A stretch of 64,000 nt of DNA from Bog-473 sp963721585 (GCA_963721585.1 CAVRJN010000008.1:186001-250000); one strand, 5' to 3'. Counted from the stretch's first letter, positions 25,783 through 34,751 are shown. Notes: generated from the letters alone by a model not told the origin. Numbers and translations: made by a program.

Positions 25783-26205
25783 ATGGTTGCCAATGGCCCG
25801 ATGCTGCGTCTCCTGCCGCGGCTCACTGACGACGTCGCGTTCTTCTGGACCTCTGGCGAGGACGGTGTCCTGCGCTTCCTGCGCTGCAACGACTGCGGGT
25901 TCTATATCCATCCGCCGGGCCCGGTCTGCCCCCGTTGCCTCTCGCACAGCGTGGAGCCCCAGGCCGTCAGCGGGAGGGGCCACGTCGAGACGTTCACGGT
26001 CAACTACCAGCAGTGGATCCCCGGGAGTGATCCGTACATCATCGCCTGGGTGTCGATCGATGAGCAGCCCGATGTGCGCCTGACGACGAATCTGGTCGAC
26101 GTGGAGCCCGACGACGTACGGATCGGCATGCCGGTGCGTGTGCTCTTCGAGCACGCCGAAGATGTCTGGCTGCCCCTCTTCACGCCGGCGGAGGACGCGT
26201 CGTGA
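25783..26205 (+). CDS. DUF35 OB-fold protein with zinc ribbon
   Basis: 140 residues. The N-terminal rubredoxin-like ribbon has CNDC and CPRC (RCNDCGFYIHPPGP then VCPRC); the C-terminal half is the OB fold (GHVETFTVNYQQW, IIAWVSIDE). DUF35 proteins pair with thiolase-like partners; in cholesterol side-chain degradation the DUF35 part of ChsH2 with Ltp2 makes a retroaldolase. Its stop overlaps the GTG of just such a thiolase-like gene, which strongly supports a two-subunit enzyme. CAACAT six bases before ATG 25783 may be a -10 box for a leaderless mRNA. Confidence 0.88.
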   Translation: MVANGPMLRLLPRLTDDVAFFWTSGEDGVLRFLRCNDCGFYIHPPGPVCPRCLSHSVEPQAVSGRGHVETFTVNYQQWIPGSDPYIIAWVSIDEQPDVRLTTNLVDVEPDDVRIGMPVRVLFEHAEDVWLPLFTPAEDAS

Positions 26206-27434
26206 GCCCGCGTCCGACCGAGGAGCCGCTGGAACGGCGGGCCATCATCTCTGGCATCGGGCAGTCGGCCGTCGGTCGGCGGCTCGGGCGCTCCGATCTC
26301 GACCTGACCGTGGAGGCCGCTCTGGCCGCCATTGCGGACGCCGGCTTGAGGCGCGACGACATCGACGGGATCTCGACCTATCCGGGCATGGGCGCCGGGA
26401 CGCCGGGATTCGGGGGCCCACCGACACCGGAGGTCCAGGACGCGCTCGGCCTGTCGTTGAACTGGCACGACGGCGGAGGCGAGGGCCCGGCACAAATGCG
26501 CGCCGTCATGGCGGCGGCACTGGCCGTCGCGGCGGGTCTGGCCCGCCACGTCCTCGTCTACCGCACCGTCACAGAAGGCTCCGCCCAGGGAACCGGCGGC
26601 CGGCAACCGATGGGCGGCACGGGCGGCGGGGGCTCGGTCCCCCGCTTCGGCAGCTTCATGCAGTGGTCACTCCCCTACGGCGCCGTGTCGGCCGCAAACT
26701 GGATCGCAATGGTCGGTCAGCGCCGCGTGCACGAGTTTGGGCTGACTCGCGAGCAGCTGGGCCAGATCGCCATCAACGGCCGGCGAAACGCCGCGCTCAA
26801 CCCGAAGGCCGTCTACACGGACCCGATGTCGATGGACGATTACCTGGCGGCGCGCATCATCACCACGCCGCTCTGCCTCTTCGACTGCGACGCTCCGTGC
26901 GACGGCTCGACGGCCGTGATCGTGTCGCACCGCGACGTGGCCGGCGACCTCGACCATCCCGCCGTGCAGATCAATGCGTTGGGCACCGCGCTGCGCGGTC
27001 GGCCGAGTTGGGACCAGTTCGACGACATGACGACGATGGCGGCGCGCGACGCCGCGGCCTCCATGTGGGAACGCACCGACCTCACGCCGGCCGACGTCGA
27101 CACCGCGCAGCTCTACGACGGCTTCAGCGTGCTCACCATCGTGTGGCTCGAAGCGATGGGCTTCTGCGGTCGCGGCGAGAGCGGGCCGTTCATTGAGGGT
27201 GGCGCCAATATCGCCCGCGACGGGCTCCTGCCGCTCAACACGGCGGGGGGCCAGCTGTCGGGTGGCCGCCTGCACGGGTTCTCCCTCATCCACGAGGCCT
27301 GTGTGCAGCTGCGTGGTGAGGGCGGCGAACGCCAGGTGGTCCGTCCGGGCGGCCGGAACCCAGAGGTGGCCGCCGTGGCCAACGGGGGTGGACCCATTGC
27401 CGGCACCATGCTGCTCACGCGCGGCATCCGCTGA
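26202..27434 (+). CDS. Thiolase-fold lipid-transfer-like protein (Ltp/SCP2-thiolase type), probable aldolase subunit
   Basis: 410 residues of the thiolase superfamily: AIISGIGQSAVGRRLGRS at the N-terminus, an AMAAALAVAAGLARHVLVYR core, QLYDGFSVLTIVWLEAMGFC and a C-terminal GGGPIAGTMLL. It lacks the reactive-Cys context of true thiolases in the first half. YDGF matches the conserved Tyr region of Ltp-type retroaldolases. With the overlapping DUF35 gene it probably forms a complex that cleaves a beta-hydroxyacyl-CoA or a related thioester. GTG start overlaps the previous stop. The gene ends convergent to the GMC operon. Confidence 0.82.
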   Translation: MSPRPTEEPLERRAIISGIGQSAVGRRLGRSDLDLTVEAALAAIADAGLRRDDIDGISTYPGMGAGTPGFGGPPTPEVQDALGLSLNWHDGGGEGPAQMRAVMAAALAVAAGLARHVLVYRTVTEGSAQGTGGRQPMGGTGGGGSVPRFGSFMQWSLPYGAVSAANWIAMVGQRRVHEFGLTREQLGQIAINGRRNAALNPKAVYTDPMSMDDYLAARIITTPLCLFDCDAPCDGSTAVIVSHRDVAGDLDHPAVQINALGTALRGRPSWDQFDDMTTMAARDAAASMWERTDLTPADVDTAQLYDGFSVLTIVWLEAMGFCGRGESGPFIEGGANIARDGLLPLNTAGGQLSGGRLHGFSLIHEACVQLRGEGGERQVVRPGGRNPEVAAVANGGGPIAGTMLLTRGIR

Positions 27435-27543
27435 TCACGGCGTTCCGACCTGCGCTTCTCTCCGAACCATCAACCTGAAGTAGAGAAAGACATTGAGACT
27501 TTCGGCGCTCCGAATCACTGAACGTCACGTTGAGGTCGAGGGT

Positions 27544-29223
27544 TCAGGTGATGCCCTCCGCCGACGCGGGCGCCGTTCCCGCCAGGTGGTGTGCAGCCCG
27601 TGAGGCCAGGGCCACCAGGGTCAGCGTGGGCCCGTAGCCGCTCGAGGTGACGAAAACCGAGGAGTCGGCAACGACCACGTTGTCGAGCGAGTGCACCCTG
27701 CCCCAGCGGTCCACGATGGAGGTGTCCGGGTCGTCCCCCATCCGGACCGTGCCCATCACGTGGCGGCTCTCGGGGATCGGCGTGGCACCCACCCCGTGGT
27801 ACGAGACGCCCGGGGAGGACGTGTGGATCACCCATTCGGCGCCCATCTCCTCGAGCACAGACTGGAGGATCTTTCCGTGGTACTTCGAGGCTGCCAGCTC
27901 GTGGCGGCCCGGCTGGTACGTGACCCGGGCGACGGGGAGGCCCCGCGCATCACGGATGGACGGGCTCAGGTCGACCGTGTTGGTGGCGTACGGCAGATCC
28001 TCGCCCTGCATGATGAAGGCCCACATGCGCTCGCGCAGGTTCGATTCGCGCATGGCCTGGGCGTGATGGCGCCCCCACGGTGAGTGGCGTGCCTCCATGA
28101 TCGGGAGCCCTCCCCCGCTGTGCTCGACGAGGCCCCCGCGAAACCACGGGAGGCCTGCGTCGGCCGCCGCCTGCCGTGCGCGCTCGTCCTGCACCATGGC
28201 GTCGTCGTGCACATGGGTGACCGCACGTCCCTTGTGGGGGTGCAGCCGCATGGTCGGGAAGTGCCCCACGACAATGGTCTGGAAGTGCACCATGAGGTAC
28301 CTGCCCAGCGCCGGGTGGTCCAGTCCCGAGAGGAGGAGAAGGCGCGGCGTCTCGATGGCACCCCCCGCTACCACCACGAGCTCGGCCTCCCTGGTGCGCG
28401 TCATCCCATCCCGGCCGATGAACTCGACACCTGTGGCGCGCCGGCCATTGGTGATGATGCGGCTCACGTAGGTCTCGGGCATCAGCTCCGCACGTCCCGT
28501 GGCCAGTGCCTTGGTCAGCAGCGCCACCGGGTCGCCCTTGGCGTGAATGGGGCAGCCGAAGAACGCGCAGAACCCGCAGTTGTTGCAGGCCGGCCGGCCG
28601 TCGTAGGCGATGCTGTTCGCCGCCGTCGGCGCCTCGTAGGGATGCAGGCCGACCTTTTCGGCCGCAGCCGACGACAGGACCGCGCCGTACATCGGGGCGC
28701 CCGGCGGCATCGGATAGGGCCCGGACCTCCAGGCCGCAAAGGGATTGGCGCCCGCACGGCCGGACACGCCGATTGCCCGCTCGACCTCCGCGTAGTACGG
28801 TTCCAGCTCCTCGTAGTCGAGCGGCCAGTCGCCGACTGCGGCGCCCTCCTGCTGTCCGTAGGCGGTGAGGAGCCGGAAATCCTCCTCGCGGAAGCGCGGC
28901 ACCTTGCCGTCGGCGTGCGTGCCGCCTCCGCCGACCGTCGTGGGGATGGAGTTCACCTCGCCGACATGGGTGTGCTCGCCCTCCTCCGCCGAGCGACGGA
29001 AGGCCCGGGGCTCAACCAGGGGATCCGGCCCGAGGAAGTAGCGAGAGATGAACTTGATCTCGTCGTTCGAGTAGTCGCCCGAGGGTCGCGTCAGGTCGTC
29101 GGGATCGAGCAGATGGTTGCGCCCCTTCTCCATGATGACGACGGACCAGCCGGCCCGGGTCAGCACCTCGGCCGCCGTTGCGCCGCCCGGTCCCGAACCG
29201 ATGACGATGGCCTCGGGGCTCAC
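27544..29223 (-). CDS. GMC family oxidoreductase (gluconate 2-dehydrogenase large-subunit type)
   Basis: 559 residues. IVIGSGPGGATAAEVL at the N-terminus binds FAD ADP; IMEKGR follows; TVGGGGTHADGK and the C-terminal SRHVMGTVRMGDDPDTS are GMC signatures, the last with the catalytic His. A cysteine cluster CNNCGFCAFFGC near residue 205 is typical of long GMC dehydrogenases and could hold a metal or disulfides. It oxidises an alcohol or sugar. The GTG start overlaps the stop of the small subunit (GTGA). No cytochrome c subunit is present nearby, so the electron acceptor is unknown. Confidence 0.85.
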   Translation of the reverse strand: MSPEAIVIGSGPGGATAAEVLTRAGWSVVIMEKGRNHLLDPDDLTRPSGDYSNDEIKFISRYFLGPDPLVEPRAFRRSAEEGEHTHVGEVNSIPTTVGGGGTHADGKVPRFREEDFRLLTAYGQQEGAAVGDWPLDYEELEPYYAEVERAIGVSGRAGANPFAAWRSGPYPMPPGAPMYGAVLSSAAAEKVGLHPYEAPTAANSIAYDGRPACNNCGFCAFFGCPIHAKGDPVALLTKALATGRAELMPETYVSRIITNGRRATGVEFIGRDGMTRTREAELVVVAGGAIETPRLLLLSGLDHPALGRYLMVHFQTIVVGHFPTMRLHPHKGRAVTHVHDDAMVQDERARQAAADAGLPWFRGGLVEHSGGGLPIMEARHSPWGRHHAQAMRESNLRERMWAFIMQGEDLPYATNTVDLSPSIRDARGLPVARVTYQPGRHELAASKYHGKILQSVLEEMGAEWVIHTSSPGVSYHGVGATPIPESRHVMGTVRMGDDPDTSIVDRWGRVHSLDNVVVADSSVFVTSSGYGPTLTLVALASRAAHHLAGTAPASAEGIT

Positions 29224-29783
29224 GGCTGCGACACCTCGGCGTCGGTGTAGCCCCGTGGTTGCACGTCTCCCTCGTAGTCGATGTACTCCCAACCGACGGT
29301 ATTCCGATTGCCCCCGTACTCAGGCGCGCCGTACATGCCCTCACAGCAGTGCTCCCACAACAGCGTGCAGAAGTCCTCGTCGTCGCGGAGCCGGCGGCGT
29401 TGTTCACGCCCGTCCACCTCGACGAAGTCGGCGCCCAATGTAGCCAGGCCCTCCCGGTAGCGCTCCTGGAGGCCCACGACCGGCCCGTTGAACTCGCGCT
29501 CAGGCCGCCCCTGGGAACCCTCGAGCCGCATGCGCCACGCCAGCTCGTCCAGGGGTGACAGTCGGTGGAAGGTGGCGAAGCCGGCCACGCCGCCCTTGCG
29601 CCCAGAGGACGGGCCGCCGGCCCAAATGCGGGGCGGGTCGAACGAGAAGGCCCCGAGGAACCCGTCGATGTAGTCGGCCACGCCGGCCTCCTCCGCCCCC
29701 GGCGCGCCCTGACCGGAGGGCAACATCTGCGCGCAGGCGGCCCGCAACGTGGCGTACTCCTGCTGACTCAGCCAAATGGGCAT
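29220..29783 (-). CDS. Gluconate 2-dehydrogenase subunit 3 family protein
   Basis: 187 residues, the small partner of GMC dehydrogenases: WLSQQEYATLRAACAQMLPS opens the family domain, and YIDGFLGAF, LWEHCCEGMYGAPEYGGN and GWEYIDYEGD are its conserved parts. In relatives it helps export and stabilise the catalytic subunit; here no Tat signal is evident at the chosen start. ATG 29783 is preceded by TACGTT at a leaderless spacing. Operator site 3 lies 34 bases upstream. Operon with the GMC gene by a four-base overlap. Confidence 0.82.
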   Translation of the reverse strand: MPIWLSQQEYATLRAACAQMLPSGQGAPGAEEAGVADYIDGFLGAFSFDPPRIWAGGPSSGRKGGVAGFATFHRLSPLDELAWRMRLEGSQGRPEREFNGPVVGLQERYREGLATLGADFVEVDGREQRRRLRDDEDFCTLLWEHCCEGMYGAPEYGGNRNTVGWEYIDYEGDVQPRGYTDAEVSQP

Positions 29784-29816
29784 CGGGCAAACGTAGCGTG
29801 GTGCCGGCCCAATTGC

Positions 29817-29830
29817 TGACGCTGCTGTCA
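29817..29830. promoter_or_regulatory. TGAC-N6-GTCA operator, site 3
   Basis: TGACGCTGCTGTCA sits 34 bases upstream of the GMC small-subunit start, where a -35 element would be for the TACGTT box. The outer arms are perfect; the inner bases are less symmetric than in sites 1, 5 and 6. Confidence 0.55.
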
Positions 29831-29903
29831 GGTTGGGGTCGGGTGCCCACATTCCCGTCGGCCCGGCCCGACCCCGACGGGCGTCACCGTGCAGGAGCCG
29901 GGG

Positions 29904-30227
29904 TCAGTGCTTGAAAGCGCAGCCGTCCCAATACGAGACCAGCCGCCGCCGGAACGCCCCGCGCAACGCAATGGTCAGGACATGGGGGCCGGCGGCGGGA
30001 TCACCGCAGTACCGGACCGTGAGGTCACCGGCGGGCAGATCCACGAAAGCGCCCGTGGCGGTGGGCGCCTCCGTGGTCGTGTCGAGGAGGGTCACATGGC
30101 CGGCGCAGCAGCGATGCGAGTGGGAGCGCACGTAGACGATGCCGCCGCGCCCGACGGCGAACCTTCTGGCCTCGGGCGACACCACGACGTCCACCCCTCC
30201 AGCGTAAAGGCTCATGCTCTCCCGCAT
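29904..30227 (-). CDS. Hypothetical protein
   Basis: About 107 residues from ATG 30227. I do not recognise the family. Visible features are a YAGGVDVVVSPEARRF N-terminus, a HRCCAGHVTLLD strand, a YCGDP turn and a C-terminal YWDGCAFKH; the Cys and His are spaced well enough to suggest metal binding or disulfides, but this is a guess. Composition is protein-like and codon use matches neighbours. Another ATG at 30215 is equally possible. It stands alone between the GMC operon and the dioxygenase-like gene. Confidence 0.55.
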   Translation of the reverse strand: MRESMSLYAGGVDVVVSPEARRFAVGRGGIVYVRSHSHRCCAGHVTLLDTTTEAPTATGAFVDLPAGDLTVRYCGDPAAGPHVLTIALRGAFRRRLVSYWDGCAFKH

Positions 30228-30324
30228 GGATCTCTCTTGTCGTTGACCTTGCTCAGCCATCCCCATGCGCGAGGTAGTGCTCACTTGGAGCGACGCATGA
30301 ATGGCCTGTGTCCGGGGCGCAGCG

Positions 30325-31185
30325 CTATGTATTGGTGTCGTCGGTCGGGACCAAATCAGGACTGGGGAGCAGGGCGGCGTGGCCAGAACGCAGCCGCTGT
30401 GGGCAGTCAGCGTCGAGCGTGAAGGCCGTCATCGACAGCGATCCATAGGCGTAGCCATCCACGAGCACTTCGGTGGTCGATCCCGCCGTCGCGGCCAGTC
30501 CTGCGAGATAGAGGAGCGGGAGGAAATGGTCGGGCGTGGGGACCGCGTTCGGGAAATCAGGGTGATCGCGCAGGCCGAGAATCGATGCCGGTGATGTGGT
30601 CATGTGTGCACGGGCATCTTCATCGAAGCGATGAGCCCAGTTGAATCCGCCGTCGGGCTGGCTCCAGTCGATGCGACGCAGATTGTGGACCACGTTGCCG
30701 CTGGCGACGATGAGGATGCCACGCTCACGCAGAGGTGCGAGCTTCGCCCCGAGTTCGAAGTGGTACTCGAGTGGCCTCTCGGCATTGATCGATAGCTGCA
30801 CGACGGGAATGTCGGCTTTGGGAAACGCGTGCACGAGGACTGACCAGGCGCCGTGGTCAATGCCCCAGCTGTCGTGGTCAAAGCCGATCCAGGTGGGCTT
30901 GACCACCTCGGCCACCTCCTCGGCGAGGCCGGGATCGCCGGCAGCGGGATACTGCACCGCGAAGAGCTCATCAGGGAATCCATAGAAGTCGTGGATCGTC
31001 TTCGGTTGATCCATTGCCGTGACGGCCGACGCGTTGATGTACCAATGCGCGGAGACAGCCAGGATCGCACGGGGTCGTGGTACCGAGTCCCCAAATGCAC
31101 GCCACGCCTCGGTGTAGCCGTTTTGATCCAACGCGTTCATCGGGCTCCCGTGCCCCAGGAATGCCGCCGGCATCAACTCACTCAT
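30325..31185 (-). CDS. ygiD: 4,5-DOPA-extradiol-dioxygenase-like protein (YgiD family)
   Basis: 286 residues of the class III extradiol dioxygenase (LigB-like) family. FLGHGSPM near the N-terminus and SAHWYIN carry metal-ligand His residues; DHDSWGIDHGAW, ASGNVVHNLRRIDW and PTPDHFLPLLYLAG complete the active site pattern. YgiD cleaves L-DOPA and similar catechols in vitro; its natural substrate is unsettled. The ATG start has TAAGGACG upstream. It is a single gene bordered by a region carrying an octanucleotide repeat. Confidence 0.87.
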   Translation of the reverse strand: MSELMPAAFLGHGSPMNALDQNGYTEAWRAFGDSVPRPRAILAVSAHWYINASAVTAMDQPKTIHDFYGFPDELFAVQYPAAGDPGLAEEVAEVVKPTWIGFDHDSWGIDHGAWSVLVHAFPKADIPVVQLSINAERPLEYHFELGAKLAPLRERGILIVASGNVVHNLRRIDWSQPDGGFNWAHRFDEDARAHMTTSPASILGLRDHPDFPNAVPTPDHFLPLLYLAGLAATAGSTTEVLVDGYAYGSLSMTAFTLDADCPQRLRSGHAALLPSPDLVPTDDTNT

Positions 31186-31764
31186 GAGCCACGTCCTTAC
31201 CGAGCTGTCTCGGTGTGCTCAGTCATCGGGTCCGGCCATTCCCCCGGTCCATGGCACCACAGTATGAGGCTGGAACCACGGGGGCCAAGAGTGCCCCGCT
31301 CCGTTCCTGATTGAGCGAAGGGACGACCCCCCAATTGCAGTCTCCGACGTCGTATCGGACTCTTTCGTTCCTTCGTTCCTTCGTTCTTTCGTTCCTTCGT
31401 TCCTTCGTTCCTTCGTCTCGGGTGCGCCTGGACAGGAACACTGATCAATCCAAGTCTGTGACGCGGCCGATTGCTCGGTTGCATGTGCGCTCCGAGCGAC
31501 GGGTGCACTGGCAAAGGACCGGATGGTTCCAATCCCGGGAATGGGAGGGTCGTCGAGACCGACCAACTGAGAGACCGCCGCATGCGGTCAGCGTACGGAC
31601 GAGGAGGGCCGCTGGGAGCGGCTGTCACCGCCGACCACTTGCTCTATCTCGTTGAGTGGCGCTCTTGATGATACCCGCGAGCGGATGAGGTCCTTCAGCA
31701 GATCGGACGCCGCGACCGATCGGCCACAACGGGTGTCTGGTTTCGGCGGGCTCCTGGAGGCCCC
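31186..31764. other. Intergenic region with a simple-sequence repeat
   Basis: About 580 bases between the dioxygenase-like and DUF1023-like genes. Apart from the octanucleotide array at 31364-31415 I see no gene: frames that run through the array are open on both strands only because the unit has no stop codon. Codon use around it is not protein-like. Confidence 0.5.
31364..31415. repeat. Octanucleotide tandem repeat (TTCGTTCC), about 6.5 units
   Basis: Six consecutive units (31364-31411), five exact and the third with a single C-to-T change, then a partial TTCG. Such arrays change length by slippage. It lies about 180 bp upstream of the dioxygenase-like gene (minus strand), so it could alter promoter spacing, but no -10 box was identified beside it. 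Confidence 0.92.
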
Positions 31765-32892
31765 TCAGGTCGGTTCGGGGTCGCCCGAGGACGGGGGCAC
31801 GTCGGCGTCGGATCCCGGGTCCGCGCCCGGGTGCGCCGGGTGATGCGGCACCGCACCCACCCGGTGGGCGATCCAGAGCAGGGCGCGTTCTTTCTCGTCG
31901 AGGACCTCGCTCACGAGGTTGCCCGTCTCGCTCGCCGCGAGCTCGACCAATCGGGTCCAGTTGATCAGCACCCGGAACCCGGGGCCGCGGTAACGGCGCC
32001 CCACCATCCGCAGCGGGACCACGGGCATGCGCAGCGCCCAGGCCACCAGGCCGCCTGCGATCTCGGGGAATGCGGCTCGATGTCGCAGGATGTCCGAGTA
32101 GTGGCCCGTCACGACATCGGCCATGTTCTCCAGGGCGGTGGAGCCCGGCTCGAAGTAGCGCGAGTGCGCGACGACCGGCGGATGGTCCGGCGCATTCGTG
32201 CTCATGCGGGTACCGCCGAACTCCGGTGAGGCCGGGGCCGTACCGAAGACACCGAGTTCCGCGATGGCGTCCCCCGGTGCCTGTTCCGCGAAGAAGTGCG
32301 ACTGCTGGAGGTGGAGCTGGCGCAGGTCGTCGACCGTCATGCCCGGGCTCCCGGCGACCACGACGTCGGTGACCACCAACCCTGCGTCGGCCAGGGCGGC
32401 CCCGGTGACGATCGACCCGAAGCTGTGGGCTATCACCGTCAGCGACTGCTCCGGAGCGAGGGAGAGCGAGGCGATGAACTCAGTGAGGTCGTGCGCCGCC
32501 GTCGCCAGGTCCTCGGTGCACTCGATCGATCCTGCCGCGGCCGCCAGGACGTCGGCCGGGTTGTCGTAGCCCTTCCACAACACGACAGCCGTCGAGGTGC
32601 TCGCCTCGTAGAGGTTGACGGCATCGGGGATCCAGTCTGCGCACAGGTTCGATCCGTCGCCGACACCGGGGACGAGCACCGCGACGTGCTCGGCCGCCTC
32701 GAGGTCGCCGAAGAGGAGTGCGTAATGCTGCAGCTGGGGGCGGTACACGAGGATGTCGGCCCCGCAGGACAGGAGCGTCTCGAGCAGCGTGATCCGGTCC
32801 TCGTCGGCGTCCTCGGTGGCGCCGGCAAGGTCCATCTGCGCCGCGGCGAGGTTGTTGGCGGCCCGGCGGGACAACAACTCCTTTCCGCGCAT
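31765..32892 (-). CDS. Alpha/beta hydrolase of DUF1023 type
   Basis: 375 residues. VAVLVPGVGDGSNL opens the fold; LTVIAHSFGSIVTGAA has the nucleophile Ser in an AHSFGS elbow; VVVAGSPGM follows, and a His near the VAHSRYFEPGS segment probably completes the triad. DUF1023 proteins are common in actinobacteria and lack an assigned substrate. There is no signal peptide; the C-terminus is Pro/Asp-rich and likely disordered. ATG 32892 is preceded by TAACCT, fitting a leaderless start. The gene lies 79 bases after the acyl-CoA dehydrogenase stop on the same strand. Confidence 0.78.
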   Translation of the reverse strand: MRGKELLSRRAANNLAAAQMDLAGATEDADEDRITLLETLLSCGADILVYRPQLQHYALLFGDLEAAEHVAVLVPGVGDGSNLCADWIPDAVNLYEASTSTAVVLWKGYDNPADVLAAAAGSIECTEDLATAAHDLTEFIASLSLAPEQSLTVIAHSFGSIVTGAALADAGLVVTDVVVAGSPGMTVDDLRQLHLQQSHFFAEQAPGDAIAELGVFGTAPASPEFGGTRMSTNAPDHPPVVAHSRYFEPGSTALENMADVVTGHYSDILRHRAAFPEIAGGLVAWALRMPVVPLRMVGRRYRGPGFRVLINWTRLVELAASETGNLVSEVLDEKERALLWIAHRVGAVPHHPAHPGADPGSDADVPPSSGDPEPT

Positions 32893-32971
32893 GGAACAGG
32901 TTACGCCGCGGTCACGAGCACCTTGGGTATGTCGCGCCGGGTGGAGGCCGAGCGCCGGGGGCGCCGTCCCG

Positions 32972-34114
32972 CTAGCGCGGGAGGCCCAGGATCCGCCCGG
33001 CGATGATGTCGCGCTGCACCTGCGACGTCCCGCCGGCGATGCCGGCCGCCTTGCTCCACAGCCACTGGCGGGCCCAGGGACCCGCCTCGGCCGACGTCGG
33101 GTCGCGTCCGGTGACGAGCAACGCCGTGTCCGACAGATCCTGCGTCATGGTCGTCCACGTGAGCTTGATCCAGCTCGACTCGGGACCCGGCTCCTCGCCG
33201 CGTCCGAGTCGCGTGAGCGTGCGCAGGTTGTGCAGGCGCAGCACGTTGAGATCGATGTACGCCTGCGCCAGCGCGTCGGCCACCAGCGGATCGTCCAACG
33301 AGCCGTTTCCGCGCGCCTCCTCGTACAGCCGGGCCAGGTACGCCTCGTGCACGACCTGCTCCTTGAAGGGGAAGTTCGTGCCCCGCTCGTGCGCCAGGGT
33401 GGAACCGGCCACGGTCCACCCCTGCCCCTCGATTCCCACGACGTGCTCGGCCGGCACGAAGACGTCGGTCAGGAACACCTCGTTGAATTCGGCGTCACCA
33501 GTCATCTGCACCAGGGGGCGGACGTCGACACCGGGATCGGACATGTCGACGATCAGCGCGGTGATCCCCTGCTGGGGCCGCGGCGCGTCCGCGTCGGTGC
33601 GCGCCAGGCAGAGGCCCCACGAGGCGAACTGGGCGTAGGAGGTCCACACCTTGCGGCCCGTGACCTCGAAGCCCCCCTCGACCGGCGTCGCCCGCGTGGA
33701 GAGCGAGGCCAGATCGCTCCCGGCGTCCGGCTCGCTGAAGAGCTGGCACCAGATCTCCTCGGCCGAGAGGATGGCGGGCAGGTAGCGCAGGCGCTGGTCC
33801 TCGGTGCCGTGCGCCAGCAGCGTCGGGCCCACCAGGTTGATGCCCACCCGGTTCACCGGCTGAGGCGCCTGGGCCCGGGCGTACTCGCTCTGATACAGCG
33901 CGACCTGCACCGGCGTGGCGCTCCGCCCGCCGTAGGAACTCGGCCAGTGCACACCGACCCAGCGGTCGGCGGCGAGGGTGGCCTGCCACTCCCGGCCCCA
34001 CGCCACCTCGTCGGCCAGGTCGGCGAAGGGAGGCGGGCGGTGCAGATGCGCGCCCAGCCACGACCGGAAGGAGGTGGCGAACTCCTCGTCCTCCTTCTTC
34101 AGCGCGAGATCCAC
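32972..34114 (-). CDS. Acyl-CoA dehydrogenase (FadE29-like subunit type)
   Basis: 380 residues: FAD- and CoA-binding segments WCQLFSEPDAGSDLAS and VTGRKVWTSYAQFASWG, and the C-terminal AGGTSQVQRDIIAGRILGLP. It is close in length and sequence to the 38615-39793 product and to the C-terminal half of the 46244-48520 fusion. These enzymes introduce the alpha-beta double bond into acyl-CoAs. GTG 34114 is chosen because GGAGGGAG lies six bases upstream and the start then aligns with its paralogue. Operator site 4 is 20 bases upstream of this start. Confidence 0.88.
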   Translation of the reverse strand: MDLALKKEDEEFATSFRSWLGAHLHRPPPFADLADEVAWGREWQATLAADRWVGVHWPSSYGGRSATPVQVALYQSEYARAQAPQPVNRVGINLVGPTLLAHGTEDQRLRYLPAILSAEEIWCQLFSEPDAGSDLASLSTRATPVEGGFEVTGRKVWTSYAQFASWGLCLARTDADAPRPQQGITALIVDMSDPGVDVRPLVQMTGDAEFNEVFLTDVFVPAEHVVGIEGQGWTVAGSTLAHERGTNFPFKEQVVHEAYLARLYEEARGNGSLDDPLVADALAQAYIDLNVLRLHNLRTLTRLGRGEEPGPESSWIKLTWTTMTQDLSDTALLVTGRDPTSAEAGPWARQWLWSKAAGIAGGTSQVQRDIIAGRILGLPR

Positions 34115-34134
34115 GCCGGCTCCCTCCACCACGC

Positions 34135-34148
34135 TGACATCGGCGTCA
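34135..34148. promoter_or_regulatory. TGAC-N6-GTCA operator, site 4
   Basis: TGACATCGGCGTCA lies just upstream of the acyl-CoA dehydrogenase ribosome site. A TAACGT box on the minus strand immediately beyond it would place the operator between promoter and start codon. Confidence 0.55.
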
Positions 34149-34535
34149 CGTTACCGGGACCCGGGGGCTTTGCTCGAAATGGTGTCGTAGTGAGCGACTG
34201 AGTCGGTCATGCCGTCCTCGTGAACTTCACGAACCTCGGAGTCGAAACGGCGGACAGGGGTCCCGCACAGACCCCACCAACGCAGTTGTAAGCCATGTTC
34301 GACAGGGGCGTCTGTGGACGGCCCGGACCCTTTTGCTCAGGCTGCGCGACGGTGCCGCACAAGTCTTTGAGCATCGGGCCGAACAGATCACCCCTCGGCA
34401 CACTGCGCCTTGTTGTAGTTGGTCCAGTCCTGCGCGCGAATGTGCTGGGCGCAACCTGCGGTATCTGTCGCCCAATGTCCCGCTCCCAGAGGACCTTCCT
34501 CCCTAGTTGGTGCGTCGAGAATCATTTAGTGTTTA
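34149..34535. other. Intergenic region, nothing recognised
   Basis: About 390 bases upstream of the small Cys-containing protein. Short frames occur on both strands without starts or composition that would support a gene. No repeat or hairpin stands out. Confidence 0.4.
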
Positions 34536-34751
34536 ATGATGATGACGCCATACGAAGAACTCGGACCTCATGGCGTTCTGCCGCCGGATGGGAGCGGCAT
34601 CTGGCACATGGTTGAGGCTCCGCTTGACCCGATCGCTGTCTGTGGAAACCAGATTCTCTATGGCGCTCGACTACGGCCATGGACGGATGTGCCGCAAAGG
34701 GACCGTTGTGGGCTTTGTGTGAAGTGGACGACTGACTATCGACGCCCGTAG
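34536..34751 (+). CDS. Small Cys-containing hypothetical protein
   Basis: 71 residues starting with three ATG codons. The layout HMVEAPLDPIAVCGN ... RPWTDVPQRDRCGLCVK, an early His, a lone CG, a Trp and a final CxxC, resembles small actinobacterial proteins thought to bind zinc. There is no clear ribosome site; TTTAGT just upstream could be a -10 box. Its last 16 bases overlap the end of a KTSC-like fragment on the other strand. Function unknown; the call rests on pattern only. Confidence 0.5.
   Translation: MMMTPYEELGPHGVLPPDGSGIWHMVEAPLDPIAVCGNQILYGARLRPWTDVPQRDRCGLCVKWTTDYRRP

Noticed and set aside
29220..30284. Molybdenum or cytochrome subunits for the GMC dehydrogenase
   Set aside because: No CxxCH heme motif or cofactor motif occurs in the neighbouring small proteins.
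31197..31628. Minus-strand frame through the octanucleotide array (Glu/Arg/Lys/Thr repeats)
   Set aside because: All frames are open through the repeat because the unit has no stop; flanking codons are not protein-like.
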